In this document: piece after piece, positions 10,624 to 19,921 of the stretch | Numbering within the stretch: position 1 is the stretch's first letter | Layout of the letters: each line of letters starts with the position of its first letter | Assembly (NCBI RefSeq): GCF_000328475.2 | Contig: NC_026478.1 | Span: forward strand, 992,001-1,056,000 | Length of the DNA: 64,000 nucleotides | Source of the DNA: Mycosarcoma maydis | Lineage: Eukaryota > Basidiomycota > Ustilaginomycetes > Ustilaginales | Reading direction: 5' to 3' | Program-made: the position numbers and the translations under genes | Notes under the pieces: model-generated | Told to the model about the DNA's origin: nothing | What the model saw: the letters and a program-made list of their open reading frames with translations, nothing else | The model's database searches: none

Positions 10624-10864
10624 GTCAACGTTGCTCCTCTTCCAACACCACTCGAGGCCACAGATACGGCCACAAATCGTGTATCACCTTGGTCAGCAAC
10701 AGCAATTTCTGCGCATCCATCCTGCATCAAAGTGCAACGCCGATCATATCAGTCGCAACGCCTCCCTCAGCCATCATTCACGCAACTGCAACGCTCCATT
10801 TCTACCTAAGTTCTCTGCCTCGATCTCGTGCACCGAGATCTCCGAGATCTTTTGTCAAGCAACC

Positions 10865-13510
10865 ATGTCGTCGCCACAGCAGTACCATCATAGCTCGTTA
10901 TCGAGCGGTCGTGCCGTTTCGCCGTCACTCGACGCTCGTCCTCCTCTGGATGCCAACGGCGGCAACTCTTCCGGCGACCATCAGCTCCAGCAGGATCTCG
11001 ATGCCGCCAGGCAGATGAGCAAGGCGCGCAGCGGCCAGGATCCCAGTCCGCCCAGAGCTAGCTTCTCAGACGATCAGGCAGAGCCGTACTTCTACGAAGG
11101 TCTTAACAAAAGTCCCGTCGCCGTTCCTGTTCGTACTGCAGCCCCGCCATCTTCAGCCGCCGCTGCGCGCTTCTATCAACACAACCGCAGCGGCTCCAAC
11201 ACCAGCCTTGACAGCCAGCACCACTTTATCGATCATCGTCACCAAGCTCATTCGCTTAGCAATGTTCATTCTCCCTCCGCCCTCCGTGGTCGCTCGGCTC
11301 TCTCCCGCACTCCCATGCGCAGTCCCAACACTTACTTCCCCTCCAGCAGAACGAACGAGCACACTCTCATCGATGACAAAGACGACGCGATCGACGGCGA
11401 TGCTTCGCACGCCTCTCGTGGCCTTGACAACATGCGACGTTCCAGCCATCAATCTCACCTCTCTTCTCCAGCCTACGATCGACACGACGATGATCCCACA
11501 CGTCCTTCTCGCCTTCGACGCGATTCTACCGTCGAGGACGACGTCTGTTTCCCCATGCACGATACACACACATCCGAAGGTCGTCCTCACGAAACCCACC
11601 CTGAGCACTTGCTTGACGAGGTTCGAGACGCCTACCACCCCCGCGCCGACAGCAGCCATGTACCGCTCGGCTATCCTTTCACCTTTGATCTGAATGCACT
11701 CGAAGAGTTTGCATCGGAAGAACGCGACCGCGTCGGCATGTCTTCGTCCTGGAACGCTGCCAGTCCACCCGGCCAAACTGGCCTTCGTCAGCGAGGCGTT
11801 GCGCCCCAAAAGGGTTCCGGAGCCGCTTACGGTGTTTCGCCCGACAGCGACGATGCCACTTTCTATTCGCGTCGTCCTCGAAAGCTGAGCACCTCGGCAG
11901 GTGCCTTTGGCAGCAGCAAGTATCAACGCAAGCTTGCCCTTTTCGAAGGCGGCGGAAGCGCTCCTCCACCCGTTGCCGGCGCTGCCGCTTCTTCCAGCAT
12001 CATGGGCGGTGGCACTGCCGATGCAAAGAGGTCCATGGACGTCAACACCCCGCTCCTGGACAACGACATGCTTCCTTCCTACCACGGCGTCAATGGTTCT
12101 CGCATGCACCTGTCCCAGTCACAGAGTGGCTTGAGCCCTGTTACCCCCGGCGGAGGGGCCATGGGACGCGCGCGATCGCATACTGGCGCGCTCAGCAACC
12201 GCGGCGAAAAACCTTATCGCTTTGCCTTTTACTCAAATGCACTGCCATCTACCATCCATGCTCGCCACCTCTCTGAGCTGCCTGCAGACGGCCAGACCTT
12301 CGAAGAGCTCTTCAGCGGTCGCGAAAAGGCGGCAGACATCTCCCCTCTCACCGAGGGGAGCCAGAGTCGCAATGCAAGCCGCGCACCCACCATCAATGCG
12401 GCTACTGCACGCATGTCGTCGCTCGGTCAGGCACTTGGCCGCATGGAAGGAAACACTGCACCTCCTACCGGATCCAACACCCCGACTCTTGCGGGCGACG
12501 TCATGGGTGGTCTCAGTGCCACGCGTACCAAGGCGCTCCCCGGTGGCGGTATACGCATGGATCCCGATCCAGAAGCCAACACCTGGTGGCTCGATGTCCT
12601 CTCGCCCACCGATCAGGAGATGAAATTGCTCAGCCGCGTCTTTGGCATCCACCCTCTCACCACCGAAGATATCCTCATGGAAGAGACGCGAGAAAAAATC
12701 GAGCTCTTCCGCAACTATTACCTTGTATGTTTCCGCTCCTTCGATCAGGATCCCTACAGCCCAACTTATCTGGAACCGCTCAACATGTACATCATTGTCT
12801 TCCGTGAAGGTACCCTCTCGTTTCACTTCCGCGGAACACCACACCCTCAAAACGTGCGTCGTCGTATCAAGCAGCTCAAAGATTACATCAACGTAACCTC
12901 GGACTGGATCTCGTACGCGCTCATCGACGACATCACCGACGCCTTCGGACCGCTCATCCAGAGCATCGAGTACGAGGTAGACTCGATCGATGAGCTCGTA
13001 CTCATTCTCAAGGAGGCAGAACAGTCTGACATGCTCAGGCGGATCGGCACGTGTCGTAAAAAGGTCATGGGTCTGCTCCGACTCATGGGCAACAAAGCGG
13101 ATGTAGTCAAAGGTCTTGCTAAGCGATGCAACGAAAACTGGTCGGTCGCACCGAAATCCGACATTGGTCTCTACCTCTCCGACATCCAAGACCACTTGAT
13201 CACCATGACGCAGAACTTGAATCACTACGAAAAGATTCTCTCGCGTTCGCACTCGAATTACCTTGCCCAGATTTCCATCGAGATGACCGACGCCAACAAC
13301 CAGATCAACGACGTCCTGTCCAAGCTTACAGCCTTGGGTACGGTGATTGTCCCCATGAACGTCATCACCGGTCTGTGGGGTATGAACGTCAATGTTCCTG
13401 GTGAAGGCGTCGAAAATCTAAGGTGGTTTGCTGGAATTTGTTCCGTAATGGTGGTAATCGCTGTTTCCGGCTATATTGCTGCTACGAGGTATCTGGAGCG
13501 TTCGCATTGA
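10865..13510 (+). CDS. CorA-family magnesium transporter (MNR2/ALR1-like)
   Basis: This is an 881-residue protein. Residues about 1-570 are Ser/His/Asp-rich and probably a disordered cytosolic extension, as in fungal ALR1/MNR2. The CorA domain runs from about 575 to the end: a beta-rich part (NTWWLDVLSPTDQEMKLLS, YYLVCFRSF, MYIIVFREGTLSFHF), a long helical stalk, then two helices at about 825-843 and 855-874. The signature Gly-Met-Asn (GMN, residues 839-841) closes the first helix. The family is known to form pentameric Mg2+ channels of plasma or vacuolar membranes. I chose ATG 10865 (MSSPQQYHH). The same frame is open for 100 codons further up to an ATG at 10565, but that part includes the dispersed heptamer repeat and has no protein-like character. 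Which membrane it serves cannot be told from sequence. Confidence 0.93.
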   Translation: MSSPQQYHHSSLSSGRAVSPSLDARPPLDANGGNSSGDHQLQQDLDAARQMSKARSGQDPSPPRASFSDDQAEPYFYEGLNKSPVAVPVRTAAPPSSAAAARFYQHNRSGSNTSLDSQHHFIDHRHQAHSLSNVHSPSALRGRSALSRTPMRSPNTYFPSSRTNEHTLIDDKDDAIDGDASHASRGLDNMRRSSHQSHLSSPAYDRHDDDPTRPSRLRRDSTVEDDVCFPMHDTHTSEGRPHETHPEHLLDEVRDAYHPRADSSHVPLGYPFTFDLNALEEFASEERDRVGMSSSWNAASPPGQTGLRQRGVAPQKGSGAAYGVSPDSDDATFYSRRPRKLSTSAGAFGSSKYQRKLALFEGGGSAPPPVAGAAASSSIMGGGTADAKRSMDVNTPLLDNDMLPSYHGVNGSRMHLSQSQSGLSPVTPGGGAMGRARSHTGALSNRGEKPYRFAFYSNALPSTIHARHLSELPADGQTFEELFSGREKAADISPLTEGSQSRNASRAPTINAATARMSSLGQALGRMEGNTAPPTGSNTPTLAGDVMGGLSATRTKALPGGGIRMDPDPEANTWWLDVLSPTDQEMKLLSRVFGIHPLTTEDILMEETREKIELFRNYYLVCFRSFDQDPYSPTYLEPLNMYIIVFREGTLSFHFRGTPHPQNVRRRIKQLKDYINVTSDWISYALIDDITDAFGPLIQSIEYEVDSIDELVLILKEAEQSDMLRRIGTCRKKVMGLLRLMGNKADVVKGLAKRCNENWSVAPKSDIGLYLSDIQDHLITMTQNLNHYEKILSRSHSNYLAQISIEMTDANNQINDVLSKLTALGTVIVPMNVITGLWGMNVNVPGEGVENLRWFAGICSVMVVIAVSGYIAATRYLERSH

Positions 13511-13696
13511 TTGCGTGATTGCGAAGCCAGCAAAGCTTCATGGGTTCTGGCAGGTTTCGGTAGCATCACTCTTGACATAACTGCATATTTCAATCGGTAT
13601 CACTCGTCCTCTCTCTGTCTTAGTTCTCTGGTGGATCGATGAGTCACGAGTGTGTGTATCTTGATTCAGTGAGAAAGTGAGGTCTGAGACTCACAA

Positions 13697-15088
13697 CTAT
13701 TCAGTCAAACACTGTCGATCTGGTTCATCATCCAACTCAAACGGTCGCCATCGGACTCGGATGGCATCGCCCTTTACCAATCCACCATACTTGTCCTTGT
13801 CCTCAACATCGCGGCCGAGCGGTAGAGGAATTGCGTACATACCAAAGCACGGTCCTGCTCTGCCATTTCCACCCTGCACGCCTGCAACCTTTTTGACCCT
13901 CATCCGGCTCCTGCTTAGCAGTTTTAGCGGGACGCTTGGATCTTTCTCCGCAGAGATCGGATCGACAGCTGTGAGAAGACATCGCTGGCATCGCGCTACG
14001 AGCTGTAACATGGCTTTTGGTTTGGAACTTTGTTCCGAACTCGGCGAGAGGATCCAGATGCGTTCCCATGAGTCTTCGCTGAATGCACCGAACCCTCCAT
14101 TGCCCTTGACGACAATGTTTGGTCTGAACCGCGCAATGCTCAGCGTAGTGGGGTCGGACCATTTGGTTGCATCGATACCAGTGATTGCTCTTCCTCCTCG
14201 ACCATCCCCATCGGTACAAGTGAGAGCAGAGGAAAGCTGGGATCGGACAAAATCAAGCGATTCTGCCGATGCGACCAAGAGCGGATACTCATCCTGAAAC
14301 TCGATCCGTCGTTTTCGGTAGAGTTCCGAACGGTCATGAGAAGACCAAGTGAACGAATCCGTGGGCGGCTTGAAGATCGGAAACGCATTGCGGGTAGTTG
14401 TAGAGGTGGTGTCGAAATGAAGGAGCAGTACCGGGTAGCCTAGGAACTCGCTGATCCATTCACTGGGGCTGAATTTGTGCTTGCCGCCCTCGGCAAGTGC
14501 AGCCACTCTTCCGTCTGCATAGTCGCCGTACATCTCCACGCTGGCTACTTGCTTCCATGCCTTGAGTTGGATTGCACTCGGCCGCAGCGGAGTTCCTGTC
14601 TCCCCAAGATTTCTTGCTGTCTCTTGCTGTCGTCCTACGTCCGTCAGACGCAGTGCCAACGTGTTGGCTAGCTCGTCGATTTCAGGTTGGATCAACGTCA
14701 ACCTTGGCTCCTCTCTCAAACTGATCTTTTCCAACTTTCCTTGCTTGTTGGTTCTGACGACCATCCAACGTCGATCCAGATCGAATCCTTGCTCGGTCAG
14801 TTGAGCTTTCGACACAGATACACCAGCACATGACTTGATCGGGTAGATAAAGATCTCTGAAATCTCGCCGAGCGTCTCATCTTTGGCTCCCGGTTCCGTG
14901 GAAGCGAGCGATGATCCATAGGTGTGATTCGACCGCTTTGAGGGAAACAAGTACTGGCGCAGCAGCCCTATCGTTATGAGGAGAAGAAAGACGTAAATCT
15001 GAGCAGAGATTCGCGTAGGAGAGGTGGCTTCCCGCCATCGTTGTTGCAGCGATTCGGAGGCGTCCAGAAACGGTAGCTTAGCCGGCAT
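13697..15088 (-). CDS. MOSC-domain molybdoenzyme, mARC-like, membrane-anchored
   Basis: This 463-residue protein starts at MPAKLPFLDASES. A single hydrophobic helix near residues 29-46 (AQIYVFLLLITIGLLRQYLF) follows a short basic stretch, as in outer-mitochondrial-membrane mARC proteins. A MOSC N-terminal barrel starts at about residue 74 (GEISEIFIYPIKSCAGVSV) and a MOSC domain covers about 260-455. The RCQRCLLTAVDP segment matches the mARC motif that carries the molybdenum-ligating Cys: Cys367 and Cys370 are present, Cys370 being at the ligand position. mARC enzymes reduce N-hydroxylated compounds with cytochrome b5 and its reductase. That activity is inferred for this protein. The gene is divergent from the synthetase-MDR gene, with 640 bp between the starts. 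Confidence 0.88.
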   Translation of the reverse strand: MPAKLPFLDASESLQQRWREATSPTRISAQIYVFLLLITIGLLRQYLFPSKRSNHTYGSSLASTEPGAKDETLGEISEIFIYPIKSCAGVSVSKAQLTEQGFDLDRRWMVVRTNKQGKLEKISLREEPRLTLIQPEIDELANTLALRLTDVGRQQETARNLGETGTPLRPSAIQLKAWKQVASVEMYGDYADGRVAALAEGGKHKFSPSEWISEFLGYPVLLLHFDTTSTTTRNAFPIFKPPTDSFTWSSHDRSELYRKRRIEFQDEYPLLVASAESLDFVRSQLSSALTCTDGDGRGGRAITGIDATKWSDPTTLSIARFRPNIVVKGNGGFGAFSEDSWERIWILSPSSEQSSKPKAMLQLVARCQRCLLTAVDPISAEKDPSVPLKLLSRSRMRVKKVAGVQGGNGRAGPCFGMYAIPLPLGRDVEDKDKYGGLVKGDAIRVRWRPFELDDEPDRQCLTE

Positions 15089-15730
15089 GCTGTTGATTGT
15101 TCAGACAGACACTCGACACTGCAGAGGACGGCTGATCTACGATGCTGAATCCTGTTCAAGCTGGAGATTATCTGGTGCTGTGGCAGCCTCGAAGATATAT
15201 TCGTGAATGAATCGTCGTCAATCACGAATCACGAATACGATGTTCGTGATTTCACCACGCACCGTGCACGTGCACGACCAACCCTAACGTGCAAACATCT
15301 GATCTAACAGAGAAAAATGAACCATGAAACGTGAACACGCGGAAAGGTTGAAAGCCGAGATCGTGGATGGTGTAAGAAGGAAAATCGTGAATAATACCGA
15401 GCCAAAATCCTATAACTATTCGTGATTCGTGTTTCGTGATTCACGATTGGTGGTCCAAGCGCAATCGACAGCACGAGACACAACTCACACCGTACAGTTC
15501 AGTGCAGCTTTTGACGTTTCCCCCGCATTTATGATTCGGCTGCACGGCTAAACTTGGTTGTGATCATGTCGGAGAGTAGCCTGTAGGAGCTGCCACCTTA
15601 GGTCGCGGCAAGCTGCCGCAATCAGTGGGGTGATTCTTAAGTACGCCTAAGATGCATCCCCTTTGGCCTTTCATCACCATCATCGTGTCATCTCAATAAC
15701 CGATCTTCTCGAGGCAGCGTTTTTCCCAAC
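15089..15730. other. Divergent promoter between MOSC and synthetase-MDR genes
   Basis: No gene is seen. Heptamer groups lie at about 15198-15252 and 15416-15452. The leader just before 15731 contains short pyrimidine runs. Confidence 0.6.
15198..15452. repeat. Two groups of CGTGAAT/ATTCACG heptamers
   Basis: Group one (15198-15252) contains AATCACGAATCACGAATACG and flanking copies. Group two (15416-15452) contains ATTCGTGATTCGTGTTTCGT followed by TGATTCACGATTGG. Confidence 0.7.
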
Positions 15731-18700
15731 ATGGTGCACCCACAGGTTGAAATTCAGCGTCAGTCGATCGAGAACAGGGACGATTTCTGGCTCAAAGCTG
15801 CACGCTCCGTCCACTGGCACAAGCCTCCCACCGTGGCGTATGGCCCTACGTCGAACCGCAATGCCGCCTATCTCGACCCTCAAGGCCAGACCTGGTTCCC
15901 AGATGCACAGCTCAACACCTGTTACAGTGCTGTGGACAGACACGTCTACGCACCCGCTCATGCTGCTGCTGCCCCCATCACCGTTTCGCCAGACACGCCG
16001 CATCTCGCACTGGCGCCAACCGCTCACAAAGTTGCCTTCCATCACGTGTCTCCTCTTTCTTTCCAAACCCACCAGTCCCGCTCCGTCACCTACTATGAGC
16101 TTCTCCAGCAGGTGCAAATCGTAGCGGGCATCCTGAGACACAAGGGTGTGAGCAAAGGAGATGCAGTGGTCATCTACATGCCCATGGTCCCCGAAACGTC
16201 CATTGCTATGCTGGCATGTGCGAGGATCGGAGCGGTCCACTCGGTTGTGTTCGGTGGATTCGCGCCCAAGGAACTGGCAAAACGTGTTGAGGACTCGCGC
16301 TGCAAAATCATCATTGCCGCTAGTTGCGGCTTGGAGCCCAAGGGACCTGTCGACTACAAGCCGCTGGTGGATGAAGCGCTCAAGGTGTCGGATCACAAGC
16401 CACAGTCAGGACTGTTGTTCCTTCGACGACACACAATCAGCGGACACAGTCCGGCTCAATGCGCAAACGGCGGCGCTAACGGCCCCGCCGGTCTACCAGA
16501 GTGGGACTGGGAGGTGGAGAGCAAGCTCACTTCCGAGAGAGTCGGAGGCAGGTCGCCCTGCTGGGAATGTGTTCCTGTCGCAAGCGAAGATCCCATCTAC
16601 ACCATCTATACCAGCGGCACCACAGGTGCGCCCAAGGGTGTCTGTCGTCTTTCTGGTGGTCACATTGTTCAACTCCGCTACTCAATCGAACACATGTTTG
16701 GCATGACGCCCAACGATGTCATGTTTTGCGCTTCAGATCTCGGATGGGTTGTTGGCCACTCTTACATCCACTACGGCCCGCTGCTCCTGGGCGCGACTTC
16801 AATCATATTCGAAGGCAAGCCTGTGATCCCCGACGCGGGCATCTGGTGGCGAATCTGCTCGCAGTACAAGGTGACACAGATGTTCTGTGCTCCTACGGCG
16901 CTGAGGGCGATTGTGGGTCAAGATGCGGATGCTACGCTCATGCGTGCTCCTGGAGTGGATCTGAGGAGCTTGAGGGCACTCTTCTTGGCTGGAGAGAGAA
17001 GTGAGCCGCAGATCGTGGCCAAGTTCGAGAGGTTGTTAAAAGAATTGGCTGCACCAGGCGCACAGACAAACGACAACTTCTGGTCGAGCGAATCTGGTTC
17101 GCCCATCACAGGATTGATGCTGTCTTCCGCCTTCGGTCCACTACCTGCACGCCCTGGTAGTGCCGGTCTCCCCATGCCAGGAATGGATGTCCGTATCGTC
17201 GATGATAACGGCCGCGAACTACCTCGGGGTCAGATGGGCAACCTCGTCCTAGCTCCCCCTCTCGCCCCGTCCTTCCTCGGCGGGCTCTGGCGCAATCCAG
17301 ACCGATTCTTCAAGTCTTACTTTTCCACATTTGCTTCCAAAGGTGGCTGGTTCGAGACCGGAGATCAAGGCATCATCGACGATCATGGCTACGTCTCCAT
17401 CCTTGCGCGTTCGGACGACATCATCAATGTTTCAGCTCATCGCCTCGGTACGGGTCTCATCGAACAAGTTGTAACGTCGCATCCCGATGTCATTGAGTGT
17501 GCCGTCGTCGGGGCTCCCGACAAGCTCAAAGGTCAATCTCCCTTTGCGATCGTTGTAGCTCACAGTCGGGTGGCAGCGGCAGCGGGGGGAGAGTCGCATA
17601 ATTCGGCACAGAGTGATTCGGCAAAGCAGATGCTCAAGAACATCAACGATCATGTAAGGAAAGAGATGGGTCCAATCGCTCAGCTGAGTGGCCTGATCGA
17701 GGCTCAGAAACTGCCAAAGACGAGAAGCGGCAAGACGCTGAGGAGAAGCCTCAGGCAGGCAGTGGAAAACGCTGCTGCTGGTAAGAGGAGTAAGTATCGC
17801 CAGCTAGAGTTGAGATAACATTGCTGCAGGTTTAGCAAATGCTGACCCACACGTTCATTCTTCTGGATCGTCTGACTCTCGATTTCATCGCATTGCCGTT
17901 CTTGTAGATGCACCTGTTGAGTAAGTATTCATAATAGCTTTCCAACATCGTCCCACGGTGACCCTGGCTCTGGCGGCGGGGCGATGACGACGGCTGAATT
18001 ATTCAGATTGTTCAACCAACGTTGAGCTCCAAGGCGCGAGATGCGCTTCGGCAGATTTGGTTGCCGGAAGTGCGAATTTCCGTGCTTTTGTCGTGTTCTC
18101 TAGATTCCCCGCGCACGGTCCCTACTTTGCCCTCCACCTTGTTCTCACGTCTCGCGTCTGCCAGATTTTGGTGTTGGAAACATCTTGCTGACTATCGCAC
18201 TCGTTTCCATTGCTAGCTTCCCACCTACTATCGAGGACAAGGAGGTCATCGATATTGTGCGCAAAGCCATCGAACAGTACTTTGACGCCATCGACGGAAC
18301 GTCGTCAAGCAACACTGCAGCGTCAAGCGCTTCGTCTAGCAACACTTACTGTACTCCACAGTCGAATTCAGCCACACGTGTGTCTGCTGGTCTGCCCACC
18401 AGCGTCAAGCACAGCATGAAGGCTTTGCAGCTCGAGCGTCCTCAGGGAGAGCCCAAGAAGGGACAGCGAAACATCGCTGTTGTGCGCCAAGTGCCTATGC
18501 CCAAACCCAACTCGAACCAAGTTCTGGTAAAGATGCTCGCAGCCGGATTCAACCGTCGTGACGAATGGTCAATGGTGGGTGCCTATCCGGGACTGATGTA
18601 CGAAAATGCAACTATGGGATGTGACGGTGCAGGCCAAGTGGTCTCTCCGGACGGATTCAGATTGCCAAACGAGCATCCCGATCAAGTAGTGCTCCTCACC

Positions 18701-19555
18701 CCTACTCGTGGTTGGGACACTGACAAAGACGGACCCGAAGCCGAGCTTGCTGGCATCTCGGACGAACAGCGGACCAATGGTCTCGGCGGTCGAGGATTCG
18801 GCATCCTCGGTGCGACCAAGCCTACCAACGGTGTGGGAACTTTTGCCGAATTCGTTGCGGTCGAAAAAGACCAGATCGTCGCTGCACCGAAACATCTTAC
18901 TCCTGAACAGGCCGCCGTGCTCCCCTGTGCTTCTGTTACCGCGTACCGCGCGCTGTTTACCAAAGCACAGGTTAGCAAGGGTCAAAATGTGCTTTTGACC
19001 GGCGTTGGAGGGGGCGTAGCCATGCTAGCACTTCAAATGGCGGTTGCTGCCGGCGCAAATGTATACGTCACCGGAGGGTCGGCCGAAAAAATCTCGCGCG
19101 CTGTCAAGATGGGTGCAAAAGCAGGTACTGAATACAAGGATGCTTCATGGGCGTCCAAGATCCTGAAGCTGCTGCCTCAGTCGCGGCCGTATCTGGACTG
19201 CGTGATTGACAGCGCTGGCGGCGAGATCGCAGTGCAAGCGCAGAAGGCTGGGCTGAAAGCCGGTGGCAAAGTAGTCATCTTTGGCATGACGGCGGCGCCC
19301 AAGTTGACATTCACAATGCGCGAGGTGTTGAAGAACATCGAAGTGCTAGGTTCCACTATGGGAAGTGCTCGCGAGTTTGCAGACAGCATCAGGTTCATTG
19401 AAAAGCACAGAATCGTGCCGGTCGTCGATACCGTGTTGGACGGATTGGAGCACGCGCACAGGGGCTTCCAGTTGCTGGCAGACGCCGATAAGAGGAGTGG
19501 AGGAAAAGTGGTCATCAGACTCGCAAACGTAGATCCATCAAAATGCAAGTTGTAG
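15731..19555 (+). CDS. Acyl-CoA synthetase fused to MDR reductase, spliced, PTS1 end
   Basis: Inferred model: exon 1 is 15731-17789, microexon 17908-17920 (13 nt) and exon 3 18217-19555, giving 1136 residues. Residues 1-715 are a propionate/acetate-type AMP-forming acyl-CoA synthetase (PrpE/ACSS3-like): the ATP loop is YTSGTTGAPKG at 293-303 and the catalytic Lys is K668 in RSGKTLRR. Unspliced, exon 1 stops at 17818 and lacks the usual C-terminal PPTIED...YF segment. That segment sits at 18218 onward, and joining through the microexon gives GKRNAPVDFPPTIED with correct phase and family spacing. A Ser/Thr-rich linker (about 716-757) leads without a stop into a quinone-reductase-like MDR domain from Met758, with Rossmann loop GVGGGVA at 953-959 and no obvious zinc-ligand set. 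The C-terminus is CKL, a PTS1 consensus, so peroxisomal location is likely. The alternative is two overlapping genes, the second starting at ATG 18416. Confidence 0.78.
17790..18216 (+). other. Two introns flanking a 13-nt microexon
   Basis: Intron 1 (17790-17907) has donor GTAAGTAT, a CTGAC branch site near 17872 and acceptor CTTGTAG. Intron 2 (17921-18216) has donor GTAAGTAT, branch CTGAC at 18188-18192 and acceptor TTGCTAG. The phases are 1 and 2, which only a 13-nt exon of this kind satisfies. An upstream acceptor at 17829 (TGCTGCAG) is also in frame and would add 26 residues. Confidence 0.75.
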
Positions 19556-19921
19556 AGTGTTGCTGGCGGTGAATCCATCTTGATCCTTCCGACCAATACC
19601 GCATATGCACGAGTCTGCCAGTGTGTGAGCGCCGCTTTACGTGCGATCCTGTTTTGTCTGTGTTTGGCGCGCAATCACGAATCACGAATCTTTCGCTCCT
19701 GCATGTACTAGCCTTATGTTGCTGCGTGCCTGTCTACACCGTACGTGTCCAGGCAGGCCGCAACGTCTGCATGTACATTTGTGGTCGGACGATCTTACGC
19801 CTGCTGCGACCTCGCCGGCATCAAGCGAGATTCGATTAGCGTTGCAATCAGAGTACGTTTTGGTATCATACGGGATTGAAACAGCTTCACATTGGGAACA
19901 GAGTTTGTGCTTCGACCCTCT
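19556..19921. other. Convergent 3' gap with one heptamer pair
   Basis: This is the tail-to-tail gap between the synthetase-MDR gene and PRP31. It has an AATCACGAATCACGAATC copy at about 19673-19690 and nothing else recognisable. Confidence 0.6.

Larger units (their letters stand above)
9381..10864. other. Divergent promoter region, heptamer-rich
   Basis: This 1.5-kb gap lies between the start codons of the MIT gene (left, minus) and the CorA transporter (right, plus). It holds the longest heptamer array of the window (10087-10190) and many further copies up to 10623, plus an AT-rich segment near 10200-10330. No gene is recognised. The open frame entering the CorA gene from 10565 is discussed under that gene. 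Confidence 0.6.

Noticed and set aside
10565..10864. N-terminal extension of the CorA protein from ATG 10565
   Set aside because: The 100 extra codons include the intergenic heptamer repeat and are not protein-like; ATG 10865 is preferred.
11153..13252. Two open frames over 300 codons antisense to the CorA gene
   Set aside because: Opposite-strand shadows of biased codons; the CorA reading is supported by the GMN motif and membrane helices.
18185..18416. Start of the MDR gene at the TTG/CTG-type upstream codons near 18185
   Set aside because: Bases before 18217 form the end of an intron (CTGAC branch and TAG acceptor); the following residues belong to the synthetase C-terminus.
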